This document shows positions 8,005-16,680 of a stretch of DNA of 64,000 bases, piece by piece. This stretch comes from Bin5 sp009843665 (GTDB lineage: Bacteria; Chloroflexota; Anaerolineae; Caldilineales; Caldilineaceae). Numbering within the stretch: position 1 is the stretch's first letter; every line of letters starts with the position of its first letter. The stretch is taken from assembly GCA_965220285.1 (NCBI GenBank), contig OZ244818.1:2852001-2916000 (forward strand). Reading direction: 5' to 3'. A model generated the notes under the pieces. That model made no database searches. It was not told where the DNA came from and saw nothing but the letters and a program-made list of their open reading frames with translations. Both the position numbers and the translations under genes were made by a program.

Positions 8005-10668
8005 GTGGTCCAGTTTTTGGGGCCAAGCTCATTCATCAGCAGCGTCATGAGAGATGAACTTAATTGCGCGCGAAACGTAGTCGTGCAGACATGTAAAGCC
8101 ATTGAGTTCACCAGTCCCTGGGCCTTCGAATTCACGCCCTCTAGTTCTGAACCTCCGGATCAGGGTTACTTGCGCAAAGTCAGAGAAGCAGACTTCGTAT
8201 TTTGGCTGATTGGCAAAGAGACGACCAAACCGGTCGTGGACGAAATCACTACATGTATGGCCGCGGATCGAAGATTGCTAGCATTTAAGTTGCCTTCCGA
8301 GACTAGGTGCGAAACAACAAATAAACTGATGGATCAAGTAGCTACGTACGCCAAATGGGCAGAAGTAAAGAAAGTTGATGATTTGGCTCAACACGTTCGG
8401 GGTGCCTTGTCTGACGAATTTGTTAGAGCGCTTCGCGATCCCGAACCACCAGGCCGTGCCCTTAAGTTGGAGGATATGAAGCAGCTTTCGATATCCAGAT
8501 GCAAGAGCATGTGGACTTCACTCAGTGTTCAAGAAGAAATGGCTACCGAGCTTGCCGAGGATCAGACTGTCGGAGACTCATTGGAGTTTCCTACATCTGG
8601 AGTTCTCAGGGTTGAAGGTGATCAGGGCTCAGGCAAGACCTTAGCTGCTGAGCGCTTGTTTCAGCGAGCGGTTGATCGGGCGCTTGAAGATTCGTCGCAG
8701 CCTTTCCCCATATTTGTCAGTGCAAGAGATCTTCAAAAACCAATTGAGGAATATGTTGAACAGAAAAGTAAGAGCCATTTCCGTGCTTCTTTTCAAGGAT
8801 CGCTCATCGTTATTGACGGCTTGGACGAAATCGGAGTGAAGGCGGCGAATTTACTGCTCAATGGCCTTTCTATCTTCACTGATGCTCAGCGCAAAGTCAC
8901 AGCAGTCGTTACCACCAGACCGCTTCCTGGACTCAAGGGTGACGTTGGCCAATGTCTTTCTATACCCACACTGGACAAAAAGGTAAGCTTTAATTTAATT
9001 TGCCGCATTGCGGGCCGAGTGTTAGAACCACACGAAACATATGCTTGGTCGGCATCAGTTAAGGATGTGATCAAGAGACCACTTTTTGCAATTATGGTTG
9101 GTTCTGTCCTGCGTGACAGTCCAGACTCCACCTTCCATATGCCTGTTCAGCTTGTTACCGACTTGGCTGATCGCGCTCTCCAGGAAGAAGAAGATGCCGA
9201 GGAAGTCGACCTCCTATTGCAGAAATTGGCAGTCAAAGCCATCAGCAGCGGGAAACGTATACATCCACACGATGCAAGTCCTAGACGAGCCAAACAGAAA
9301 ATATTAGCCGATTCCCGTCTGGTGAATGAACAGGAAGGCCTGGTAGACTTCACACTCCCTATCTTTAGAGAGTGGTACGCAGCTAGAGCACTTATCGAAG
9401 GGACTGTCTCCTTCGAAGATATAGATTCAGATTCCGATCTGTGGATAATCCCACTTGCTATCGCTGTCGACTCGGAGAACGAGAATTTTGGGTACTCACT
9501 AATGGTCAAGCTGTGCTCCTCAGATCCAGGCTTGGCAAGCCTAGTTCTGCGAGAAGTTGACCCCGGTTGGTCCCTAAAAGGAATGCGCGACATTTCATTG
9601 GCCACGGCGGTTGAGGAAGGAAAGAAGATTCGAGAGGCGATGAGAAGCTGGGGCCAGGGTCTAGGCGAGTTGTATCCCTTCATTGGCCCTACTGACTCTC
9701 GGGGAAAAACATCGACCCTCGGAATTGAGGTAGATGCAGACAGTTTTGGCGTAACTATATCTTGGTACAGAGGCACACGTAAGTTGCCAACCGTAATGGA
9801 ATTTTCTAAGCCAAGTGACTGGGCATCAAATAACCCTGAATGGTCGGGCTTCTCCTATAGCTCAGTCCAAAACACCAAACTGTGGCCTTGGCTCATAACG
9901 AAAAATCATCTGGCATACTCTCTTTCAAGAGAAGGATTTCTTGAGTCCTTGGCACTGAATTCCGAGTCAGATGCCGCGGTTCGTGAGCTCAGTTGGGCTT
10001 TTGCCCTTGACGTCGAAGGCAAAGGAGATTTTTATCCTTATCCAATTGGAATCAAAGGCCTTCTTGAGTTTATTGGAAAAGTTGAATTGTGGTCGAAACC
10101 AGTTATGTTTGGATTAGAGCGCACGTATCCTTTGATATATGTCAAAAAAGTAAAGAGCCATCTATTGAAACTGGTAGAAAGTGGCGAAGACTCCATTTCT
10201 GATCCTTGGCCTATTCCAGAAGGATCATGCTCTTCGGGATTGATTTGGGTTGGCTACAGCAGTCAGACATTTCTAGAGCGTACGAAGGTCATCTATGAGG
10301 CCGCTCTGCGCATCTATCAGACTGTTGTCGATCGATGGTTCAAGGCGTTTCGTGGACGACTTGTATTGTATGCGTGTCAGCCAGTCAGACTAGAGGGCCG
10401 ACTAGAATGGCCACCCCGAAACGGTCAAGCTAGTCTTGGACCAACTTTGACGTGGTGCCCCCGACCTTTGTCGGCAAACGAGAGCTCTTCAGTTGCATTT
10501 GTTTTTGGGGACGCTAATGAGATTGAAAGGAACTTCCATTCCAATTGGAAGGACGAATCGCCATTTATGAAAAGTGGATTCCTCAAGGTTTACGACCTCT
10601 TGCCAGCAACGACAATGGCTATTGATTGGCTGTCCGGCGACCTGCGAGATTTAGGTTGGGATCGGTGA
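8005..10668 (+). CDS. NACHT/STAND-type NTPase with DUF4062-like N-terminus, 5' end replaced by IS
   Basis: The present frame opens at a GTG inside the IS end, and its first nine codons are IS-derived. The native product was 892 aa. In native numbering the N-terminal ~110 residues (FISSVMRDELNCARN, PWAFEFTPSSSEPPD, VREADFVFWLIG) resemble DUF4062-like domains, a TIR-like fold found at the front of many STAND proteins. GDQGSGKT at 210-217 is the P-loop, and LIVIDGLDEIG around 273-283 is a NACHT-like Walker B. The ~550 residues after the NTPase show no repeat I can name and would be the sensor. STAND NTPases of this shape (Avs-like) detect phage proteins; that role is inferred from the architecture. 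The IS promoter points the other way, so expression of the remnant is doubtful. Confidence 0.75.
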   Translation: MVQFLGPSSFISSVMRDELNCARNVVVQTCKAIEFTSPWAFEFTPSSSEPPDQGYLRKVREADFVFWLIGKETTKPVVDEITTCMAADRRLLAFKLPSETRCETTNKLMDQVATYAKWAEVKKVDDLAQHVRGALSDEFVRALRDPEPPGRALKLEDMKQLSISRCKSMWTSLSVQEEMATELAEDQTVGDSLEFPTSGVLRVEGDQGSGKTLAAERLFQRAVDRALEDSSQPFPIFVSARDLQKPIEEYVEQKSKSHFRASFQGSLIVIDGLDEIGVKAANLLLNGLSIFTDAQRKVTAVVTTRPLPGLKGDVGQCLSIPTLDKKVSFNLICRIAGRVLEPHETYAWSASVKDVIKRPLFAIMVGSVLRDSPDSTFHMPVQLVTDLADRALQEEEDAEEVDLLLQKLAVKAISSGKRIHPHDASPRRAKQKILADSRLVNEQEGLVDFTLPIFREWYAARALIEGTVSFEDIDSDSDLWIIPLAIAVDSENENFGYSLMVKLCSSDPGLASLVLREVDPGWSLKGMRDISLATAVEEGKKIREAMRSWGQGLGELYPFIGPTDSRGKTSTLGIEVDADSFGVTISWYRGTRKLPTVMEFSKPSDWASNNPEWSGFSYSSVQNTKLWPWLITKNHLAYSLSREGFLESLALNSESDAAVRELSWAFALDVEGKGDFYPYPIGIKGLLEFIGKVELWSKPVMFGLERTYPLIYVKKVKSHLLKLVESGEDSISDPWPIPEGSCSSGLIWVGYSSQTFLERTKVIYEAALRIYQTVVDRWFKAFRGRLVLYACQPVRLEGRLEWPPRNGQASLGPTLTWCPRPLSANESSSVAFVFGDANEIERNFHSNWKDESPFMKSGFLKVYDLLPATTMAIDWLSGDLRDLGWDR

Positions 10669-11279
10669 TCTGGTCGAGACTTGATGGACAAGCCTTCTGC
10701 CTCCAAGAACCGAACCAAGAGCGAAAGCACATAATGTAGCTGGTTTCTCCGCCATTCGCATCAAGCCGATATACTTAAGTCCCCTGCCCGTTCTATCCCT
10801 TAAATCCGCCCTGCCGCCTCAATTGAGCCCACTAAAATACCCTCAATCAATTCTGACACCTTGAGGCCACCTACGAAACGGCCGTCTGCACCGCCTTCCA
10901 GTCCCTCTTTGAACGCCGCGCCCACCAGTGCCACTGGCCCCTCGTATCCGATCACGTAGACAGCGCCTGTCTCGCTATCTGTTACTCCCTTGACGAGATC
11001 ATCGTCTAGCACCGCGCCAAGACATACAGCCGCAGCGACGTCGTCAACGACTCAACCGTCTCGATGATTCCCAGCACATCCCCCGCCCTTTCGCCAAAGT
11101 TAACACCTTGAGTCTGGACACCGTCGAGATGGAGGGGGGCTTGTCGGAACTGCGGCAGGGGAAACGATGGAAGGCATAACGGAAGACTTTTGTCTGGTAT
11201 AATAGGGCGTAAAAAATAATGGCGGTTATCTCTTGACGCACTGTGAAGGATAAGAAACTGAAATGGGGTTGATCCTCAA
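10669..11279. other. Intergenic region with a possible decayed coding fragment
   Basis: Roughly 10863-11110 on the plus strand reads as protein-like sequence (SLFERRAHQCHWPLVSDHVD, then CYSLDEIIV) ended by an internal TAG, with more protein-like residues after it. Base composition is GC-rich in this part, unlike both neighbours. I cannot name the family. The rest, up to the TIR gene, holds a promoter-like site. Confidence 0.3.
11195..11203 (+). promoter_or_regulatory. Extended -10 promoter element before the TIR gene
   Basis: TGGTATAAT is a perfect extended -10 element, 76 bp before the TIR start codon and on its strand. No strong -35 is visible, which is acceptable for extended -10 promoters. 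Confidence 0.45.
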
Positions 11280-12269
11280 ATGGACATAAATAAGAAGTAT
11301 GACGTAGCGCTTTCTTTCGCGGGCGAGCAGCGGGTCTATGTTGAAGAGGTAGCGAAAGAACTCAAGAGTTTAGGAATTTCCCCCTTCTATGATGGATTTG
11401 AAGAAGAGAGGATTATGCTTTGGGGAAGGCACCTTTCAGAGGTTCTCAATGAAGTGTACGAAAGCAACGCTCAAAATGTGGTCATGTTCATTTCCAAAGA
11501 GTACATTGACAAAGCGTGGCCGACTCACGAGAGGCGCTCTGCAATCAGTGGCGCAGTTCAGAAAGGGACACCGCCTTTGTTAGTGCGTTTTGACGACACG
11601 CCAGTCCCTGGTCTGCCAGCCGATATCCAATATAAAAGTGCCAGCGAGTTTACTCCGCCGCAAATTGCTTCGTTTATTGCTAAGAAATTGGGTCGCGTCA
11701 TCGTACCAAAATACAAAATTCATACGGTGAATGAAGCGAACTTCGGCAGGGCCAAACGTTTGGTCTATCGAATTGAAGTTCCTGATGTATACTCCGAATC
11801 GCAAGGACGAATAATTGCTAAACATATTGTTGAAAGCAAGCACATGAAGAACGATCCTGTAAATGCTATAGGGTTCCTCTTCTACTTCCCAGTGGCGGAT
11901 CCGAATGGTCGAGCAGACGGATCCATCGATTGGGCTCCCTATGGGAAATGGGCAGATGCTATGGCTGTGCAAACAGGAGATTACAGCAATTTCCAATTTG
12001 AAACTCAATTTTGGAACGAACGATCACTACCAGACCTCTATCATGATACAAGAGTGAGAATGGCTATCTTCCGAGAAATCGTACAGGTCGAAAACAGAGG
12101 ATGGGAGGAAGCTGAGAAAATGGGGGGATCTTTGGAAGAAACCATTGGGACGCGCAAGGACCTAATCACAGACTACAAGAGAGAATTGGCCGAATCTCAT
12201 GGACTTTCTGAGGGGGGCCTGAGGAAGATAATGGTTGAGGGAGTCGTGAACAACTGGCCGGAGATATGA
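11280..12269 (+). CDS. TIR-domain protein with uncharacterised C-terminal domain
   Basis: A 329-residue protein. Residues 5-140 form a bacterial TIR domain: KYDVALSFAGEQR at the start, LWGRHLSEVLNEVY with a Glu at the place of the catalytic residue, VVMFISKEYIDKAWPTHE, then RFDDTPVPGLP. Such domains cleave NAD+ when activated. Residues 150-329 form a second domain (LVYRIEVPDVYSESQGRIIA, NAIGFLFYFPVAD, IDWAPYGKWADA) resembling one annotated as DUF4875 in other proteins, possibly a sensor. No partner gene is adjacent, so it may be a single-gene abortive-infection factor; this is inferred. GC is lower than in core genes, in line with acquisition. It has its own extended -10 promoter. Confidence 0.8.
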   Translation: MDINKKYDVALSFAGEQRVYVEEVAKELKSLGISPFYDGFEEERIMLWGRHLSEVLNEVYESNAQNVVMFISKEYIDKAWPTHERRSAISGAVQKGTPPLLVRFDDTPVPGLPADIQYKSASEFTPPQIASFIAKKLGRVIVPKYKIHTVNEANFGRAKRLVYRIEVPDVYSESQGRIIAKHIVESKHMKNDPVNAIGFLFYFPVADPNGRADGSIDWAPYGKWADAMAVQTGDYSNFQFETQFWNERSLPDLYHDTRVRMAIFREIVQVENRGWEEAEKMGGSLEETIGTRKDLITDYKRELAESHGLSEGGLRKIMVEGVVNNWPEI

Positions 12270-12478
12270 TTAGACGCTCTCTGAGATAGTTTCTGCGAAT
12301 CGTCATCTGACCAAAAAATCTCAAGAAGGCGGGAACTCTTAGGAGACAATCAGACAGCGTTGCCCCATGGAAGAACCGTGCCAACCGAATGCACTGGGGC
12401 TAAGCCAGTTCGGTCCTAACTCGTCTCACGGCGATAGTTGCTTTCCCCTTCCATTCAGAGTCCCCCAAGGAAAATCCA

Positions 12479-12916
12479 ATGAAACCACACCCAATCGCCC
12501 TCATCACCCTATCCCTCACCCTCCTCCTGACCGCCTGCGTCCCCATCCCCGCCACCCCGCCAGCGACCCCTGCCACCGAAACCAAAGCCGGCTTCTCCGA
12601 CCTCGCCAGCGCGCTCGCCAAAACCGACGAATCCGACGACCTCCAGCAGTACGCCCAGCTCCTGGACGAGTTCGCCGCCTGCATGCAAGCCGACGCGACC
12701 AATGAAGAAGAAGGCCCGAAATTCTCCGAAAGCGAGATTGTCGCCATGTCGATCTACTTCGCCGGCATGTTGTCGATGGGGCAATTCTTCGCGCTGGCGT
12801 TCGAGGAAGCGTTTACTGAAAACACCGCTGCCGGCGACGAAACCGAAGACGAACCGTCAGCCTACGAAATGCTGGAAATGGCCCTCACCGCCTGCCTGCA
12901 AACCGAGTCAGAATAG
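12479..12916 (+). CDS. Small lipoprotein of unknown function
   Basis: A 145-residue protein. It starts MKPHPIALITLSLTLLLTAC, a signal peptide with an LTAC lipobox, so the mature protein is attached to a lipid at Cys20. A short Pro/Thr-rich linker follows. Then come acidic helices (LAKTDESDDLQQYAQLLDEF, SESEIVAMSIYFAGMLSMGQ) with two more Cys, which could form a disulfide. High GC and codon use match the core genome rather than the TIR gene upstream. No family is recognised. Confidence 0.7.
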   Translation: MKPHPIALITLSLTLLLTACVPIPATPPATPATETKAGFSDLASALAKTDESDDLQQYAQLLDEFAACMQADATNEEEGPKFSESEIVAMSIYFAGMLSMGQFFALAFEEAFTENTAAGDETEDEPSAYEMLEMALTACLQTESE

Positions 12917-13247
12917 CCAATCTGGACCAGCAATTCACCTATCGACACCTGCCATCTCCGACATTCACCTGTTTCCCACAACTGTCGCCCACCAACGCCA
13001 GCAGCACGGACTCCCGGCCGCGACCCAACCCAGCCATCACAGTCAGTCCCCCTAAATCCCCCCAAAATCACGGTTCAGACAACCCCCCGCCGTCCCCACC
13101 ATACCGTTCCGCCCAGACCAGTTGGAACAGAGAGCAGGAATCGTCTATGATGGACCTCATCAAAGACCGGATGACGGATTCTTCAATGGACCAGTTGCAC
13201 GACCCGCCGTGCTTGAACTGAGATAGAGTCGAAAGTGAGGCCCGTTC
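12917..13247. other. Intergenic region with one dispersed R1 repeat
   Basis: It holds one copy of the dispersed repeat called R1 here (about 13040-13085), of the type CCCCTAAATCCCCCC followed by AAATCACGGTTCAGACAAC. The sequence before it is C-rich low-complexity DNA. The downstream part leads into the four-gene operon. Confidence 0.6.
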
Positions 13248-14618
13248 ATGCAACATAAGGCGAACGAAACAATACCGCTGGCGCAGACTCAGATACGATT
13301 TGATATCAACGGCCAGCGTGTGGATACGCCTGCCAAAGCTGTCTTGCGTATGCTGCCCAGTCCCAGACTCGTCATCAAATGCAATTTGGATTTACATGAT
13401 TTCGATGTCGGCCTAGCAGATTTCCAGCAAGACTACGTAACTGCAACGATTCACGACCATAAGGCGGACTTCATTGTCGGGCAATTCACTTTCCCTTTGG
13501 GTCCGGACAATATCTTGGCAGACATGTCCCTGCTTCCAAAAAGAGAACCAATTTCAATCCACTACACCGGAGAAAGTTTATCGAGTGTAGAATTCGGCAT
13601 TCTCAACTTTCCCGACTTTCTCGGCGAGCAGGACAAAATTGTTGAAACAAATGGATCGTCAAATAGAGTCGGCGCCGTTAGTCTCAAGGCCGACCCCTGG
13701 ATCGTCGACATCACTGCCGCACCCAATCTGTCCGATCTCAAGAAGGAACTGGCCGCGACCGGTGGCTATGGTATCACCCATTCGGGAACGGTAAGACGCG
13801 CCGATGGCGATGAATTCAGGAATTCGGAAGTTGAACAGATCCTGAGCGGCTTGAGTCTCTTTTTGTCCTTTGCCCGCGGTGCTTACTGCGGGCTAACCTT
13901 GGTGAAAGGCAGGAACCGCGACGGGCAGGTGGCATGGGAGCGTTGGGGGACAAACAGTGTAACGGGGTGGTTCAGCCCACCCTCCTGGTTTGACAGACAC
14001 CATGGCCACTTGCTTGCAGAAGTTTTTCCAGGCTTCTGGCGTCTGTATCAAGAACAGGAAAGGAGTTTGCGTGTCGTCGTTACTCTATATTTGGATAGTA
14101 ACCTGGGAAGTAGCCACGGCGTAGGCCTGGACGGGGGCCTCATCCTCACTCAGGCCGCGCTCGAACGATTGGCGCACAAGGAAGTAGGCAAAACTGGTAA
14201 GCGTATCGCAAAAGCGCTCAGGAAAAACAGAATCTCAGAAAAGGCGCTCTTCATTCCGACCGATTCCTGTCCCGAATTGGCAAGGCTGGCAACCAAACAC
14301 GGCTGGAAACATGGCCCGCACGCGCTAGTCGAGATACGTAACACCGTTGTCCACCCCAGCCAGAAATACGGCAAGATCTCCGCAAGAGCCTACTATGAGG
14401 CTTGGAACCTGGGACAGTGGTACTTCGAACTGATGCTGTTGAGCCGGTGCCAGGCACGCGGTGAATACAGAAACCGGCTTACGCAGAAATGGGTGGGTGA
14501 AGTAGAGCATCTCGGCCAATGGCTCGTAGAGAACGCGCCGCGCGGGCTTGACCTTGAACCCCCTAGCCGCGACGAACCCGAACGGCCGGTTCCGTTCATC
14601 ACCCATGAGGCCGAATGA
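13248..14618 (+). CDS. HEPN-like protein, first gene of a four-gene overlapping operon
   Basis: A 456-residue protein. The N-terminal ~200 residues are beta-rich (RFDINGQRVDTPAKAVLRML, VTATIHDHKADFIVGQFTF) and of no family I can name firmly; they recall the ApeA-like N-terminal region. The C-terminal part is helical and has EIRNTVVHPSQKYG, an R-x4-H motif as in HEPN ribonucleases, followed by helices ISARAYYEAWNLGQWYFELM. HEPN RNases cut RNA in toxin-antitoxin and abortive-infection systems; ribonuclease activity here is inferred. The stop overlaps the next start as ATGA. GTGAGG before the ATG at 13248 serves as ribosome-binding site. Confidence 0.6.
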   Translation: MQHKANETIPLAQTQIRFDINGQRVDTPAKAVLRMLPSPRLVIKCNLDLHDFDVGLADFQQDYVTATIHDHKADFIVGQFTFPLGPDNILADMSLLPKREPISIHYTGESLSSVEFGILNFPDFLGEQDKIVETNGSSNRVGAVSLKADPWIVDITAAPNLSDLKKELAATGGYGITHSGTVRRADGDEFRNSEVEQILSGLSLFLSFARGAYCGLTLVKGRNRDGQVAWERWGTNSVTGWFSPPSWFDRHHGHLLAEVFPGFWRLYQEQERSLRVVVTLYLDSNLGSSHGVGLDGGLILTQAALERLAHKEVGKTGKRIAKALRKNRISEKALFIPTDSCPELARLATKHGWKHGPHALVEIRNTVVHPSQKYGKISARAYYEAWNLGQWYFELMLLSRCQARGEYRNRLTQKWVGEVEHLGQWLVENAPRGLDLEPPSRDEPERPVPFITHEAE

Positions 14619-14809
14619 GCGGCTACCTCCTCGATACGAACGTTGTTTCGGAGCTGACTAAGTCCCCGCCTTCCCTTCAGGTAACATCATTCCTCACCCA
14701 ACAGAGCGAACTCTGGCTGTCGGTGATCGTGATACATGAACTGGAGTTTGGCGTGCAACGGATGCCCGTCGCATTACAGCGCAAATACAGCGTAGAGACC
14801 TGTGCATGA
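14615..14809 (+). CDS. Truncated PIN-domain (VapC-like) protein
   Basis: Only 64 residues, against 130-140 for a full VapC. It keeps the first acidic residue in GYLLDTNVVSEL and the Glu in VIVIHELEFGVQRMP. It ends before the remaining Asp residues of the PIN active site, so it cannot be an active RNase on its own. No leftover 3' half follows: the reading frame runs straight into the next gene. It overlaps both neighbours by four bases (ATGA), so translation stays coupled. This suggests a deletion relic kept for coupling, or a small regulatory remnant. Confidence 0.6.
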   Translation: MSGYLLDTNVVSELTKSPPSLQVTSFLTQQSELWLSVIVIHELEFGVQRMPVALQRKYSVETCA

Positions 14810-15306
14810 CCGATTCCTTGCTGGCCTCAACAGACGTTGAAGAAGAGCTTTCCCGCGCCTATGTTCAGGCCGTGGCGGCCCGAGCCGGATACACGACCGC
14901 CGACTACTCGCAGGACCGAGATGGCATTGACATACTCATCCGGGCTGGCGGAAAGATGCGTCCGGCCCTGGACATACAACTGAAGGCGACGATTAACCTG
15001 GGCAACCCTTCAAATGGGTTTTTTCACTATCGGCTCAGGTCCGAGAACTACAATCTTCTGTGTGTGCCGAGCCAAACGCCGCGCCTGCTCGTTGTTCTCG
15101 GTCTGCCAAGAGACCGGGCAAAGTGGTTGACAATTACAGCCGATGAGCTTATCTTGCGGCGCAGCGCCTATTGGCTTAACCTACGGGGGCATGATGAGAC
15201 GGAGAACAAGTCGTCCATCACCGTTCATATCCCTGAACAGAATCTGTTCGACGTAGACAATCTACGTGAGTTGATGGAACAGTCTCGGAAAGGGAGCATC
15301 CAATGA
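14806..15306 (+). CDS. DUF4365 family (PD-(D/E)XK-like) protein
   Basis: A 166-residue protein with the DUF4365 signature: LSRAYVQAVAARAGY, then DRDGIDILI, then LDIQLKAT. The D-GID and QLK elements match the catalytic D...(E/D)-x-K layout of the restriction-endonuclease fold, with Gln in place of Glu as often seen in this family. The middle part (YNLLCVPSQTPRLLVVLGLP) forms the usual core strands. DUF4365 domains often sit on STAND or other defence proteins; here it stands alone in the operon. Start and stop overlap the neighbours by ATGA. A nuclease role is inferred. Confidence 0.75.
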   Translation: MTDSLLASTDVEEELSRAYVQAVAARAGYTTADYSQDRDGIDILIRAGGKMRPALDIQLKATINLGNPSNGFFHYRLRSENYNLLCVPSQTPRLLVVLGLPRDRAKWLTITADELILRRSAYWLNLRGHDETENKSSITVHIPEQNLFDVDNLRELMEQSRKGSIQ

Positions 15307-16436
15307 AAACCAATATACAGGACAGAGACGCGTTGTTGGCGGTCTCTCCTGTGGCTCTTTCGGCCTATGCCCGCGCCGAAGGATGGTCGAAAGCGGAACC
15401 CTACGGCGACTTCTCTGACATTTACGTAGCTGATGGGCTGCCGGAAATCATCCTGCCTCGAACTGAAAACCTCAGCGACTATGCAGACGTGGTGTCTACA
15501 CTCATCGGCATCTTCGCGCGCGTCGCCGCTGTGGACGAGCTCACCCTCTATCGAGACTTGGTAACAGCAGATCGGGACGTTATCCGGATGCGGGCCGCCG
15601 ACAGCGATGACGGGACAGTCTCGATGAATGAAGGCGTCGACTTCGTGCGTGGCGCTGGTGAAATCGTCCTTGCCGCTGCCTGCTCCTACTACAAGCCGCA
15701 ACCCCTCTTTCGCGCAGGCGCGAACAGAGAGGCGCGGGCATATCTGCGTCAGATGCGCTTGGGTCAGACCGACCATGGCAGCTTTGTTGTCACCCTGCTC
15801 TCCCCGGTTGTCCCTCCGCCCATGCAACTGACTCTGGATCTCAGTCCCGAAGAGCTTCCGGACGACGCCGAAGAACGCAGAATAACTAGACACTTGGCCG
15901 GTTCCCTCAAAGCAGCCCGCCGGGCCATTGAAGGTACGGTTGGCGGCGAATCTGACGCCTTTGCAGAAGTTGTGGAAAAAGGTGTAAGCGCCAACCTCTG
16001 CGAAGCTCTCGATAGAATGCTCATGCCTTTTTCAACAATGGACGTCAGTTTCGTCTGGGCGCGCACGCGGCCTATGCCAAAAGCGCGCGAAGTCATCCGT
16101 TTTTCCAACGACGATGCGCCTATATTGCGGGAGGCGGCGCGTACCTTTCGAAAACGGGGCCCGCGCCACGATGAAAGCCTGGTTGGCTTCGTGAATATCC
16201 TGAATCGCACCGAGGATCAGGAAGAAGGCAAAATAAGACTGAAAGCGGAAATCGACGGACAAATGCACGCCGTAAATGCCGTTCTCGACCAGTCCGAATA
16301 TGCCCGTGCCATCCAGGCCCACGCCGAACAAGCCACAGTCATCGCCGAAGGTGACCTCGAACGCGTCGGCCAGCGCTGGAACTTGCGCAACGCCCGCATC
16401 AAGAGAATCATCGCAAACGACGAACCACCACCTTGA
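15303..16436 (+). CDS. Unknown 377-residue protein, last gene of the HEPN/PIN/DUF4365 operon
   Basis: It begins MKTNIQDRDALLAVSPVALS, overlapping the previous stop by ATGA, and ends before a repeat-rich gap. No motif of a known enzyme is visible. The N-terminal half is mixed alpha/beta (DIYVADGLPEIILPRT, EIVLAAACSYYKPQP); the middle is helical. A conserved-looking stretch SFVVTLLSPVVPPP is followed by an acidic run. The C-terminal region (DESLVGFVNILNRTEDQEEG, KIRLKAEIDGQMHAVNAVLD) resembles a small beta-barrel, perhaps an OB-like nucleic-acid-binding fold; this is a guess. Its position after a DUF4365 gene suggests a partner in the same system. Confidence 0.65.
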   Translation: MKTNIQDRDALLAVSPVALSAYARAEGWSKAEPYGDFSDIYVADGLPEIILPRTENLSDYADVVSTLIGIFARVAAVDELTLYRDLVTADRDVIRMRAADSDDGTVSMNEGVDFVRGAGEIVLAAACSYYKPQPLFRAGANREARAYLRQMRLGQTDHGSFVVTLLSPVVPPPMQLTLDLSPEELPDDAEERRITRHLAGSLKAARRAIEGTVGGESDAFAEVVEKGVSANLCEALDRMLMPFSTMDVSFVWARTRPMPKAREVIRFSNDDAPILREAARTFRKRGPRHDESLVGFVNILNRTEDQEEGKIRLKAEIDGQMHAVNAVLDQSEYARAIQAHAEQATVIAEGDLERVGQRWNLRNARIKRIIANDEPPP

Positions 16437-16680
16437 TCTCTGTCCCAGCCTGTCCCTTACTGAGTGCGCTGTCTGCGTTCTTTAACGAACTCTTGCAGTG
16501 CTCTAACTCTCTGCAATGACCGCCCCGCCAGCAATCACACTTAATCTCCCAAATCCCCCCAAATCACGGTTCAGACAACCGCCCGAACCGCCCCGCGCTC
16601 CACCTTCTTCCCTGTACAATAAGGCATCCCAGAACCGGTTCGCCTACAATCACACTTAATCTCCCAAATCCCCCCAAATT
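16437..16680. repeat. R1 repeats and an ACCGGTTCGCCT repeat variant
   Basis: R1-type units (CCAAATCCCCCCAAATCACGGTTCAGACAAC) occur around 16545-16580 and 16650-16680. Between them lies a block containing AATAAGGCATCCCAGAACCG that returns three times at 20.9-21.3 kb. No gene is seen here. Confidence 0.75.

Larger units (their letters stand above)
6768..8031 (-). mobile_element. IS3-family insertion sequence, copy A (1264 bp)
   Basis: The ends are fixed by comparison with the second copy at 50271-51534. Sequence identity stops at TGAGC on one side and CCATA on the other. The terminal inverted repeats share TTGGCCCCAA followed by a TNGACCAC block. A direct 3-bp duplication, TTC, flanks the element (6765-6767 and 8032-8034), as usual for IS3-family insertions. 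It carries orfA and orfB on the minus strand. It separates codon 15 from codon 16 of the STAND NTPase gene. Confidence 0.93.
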
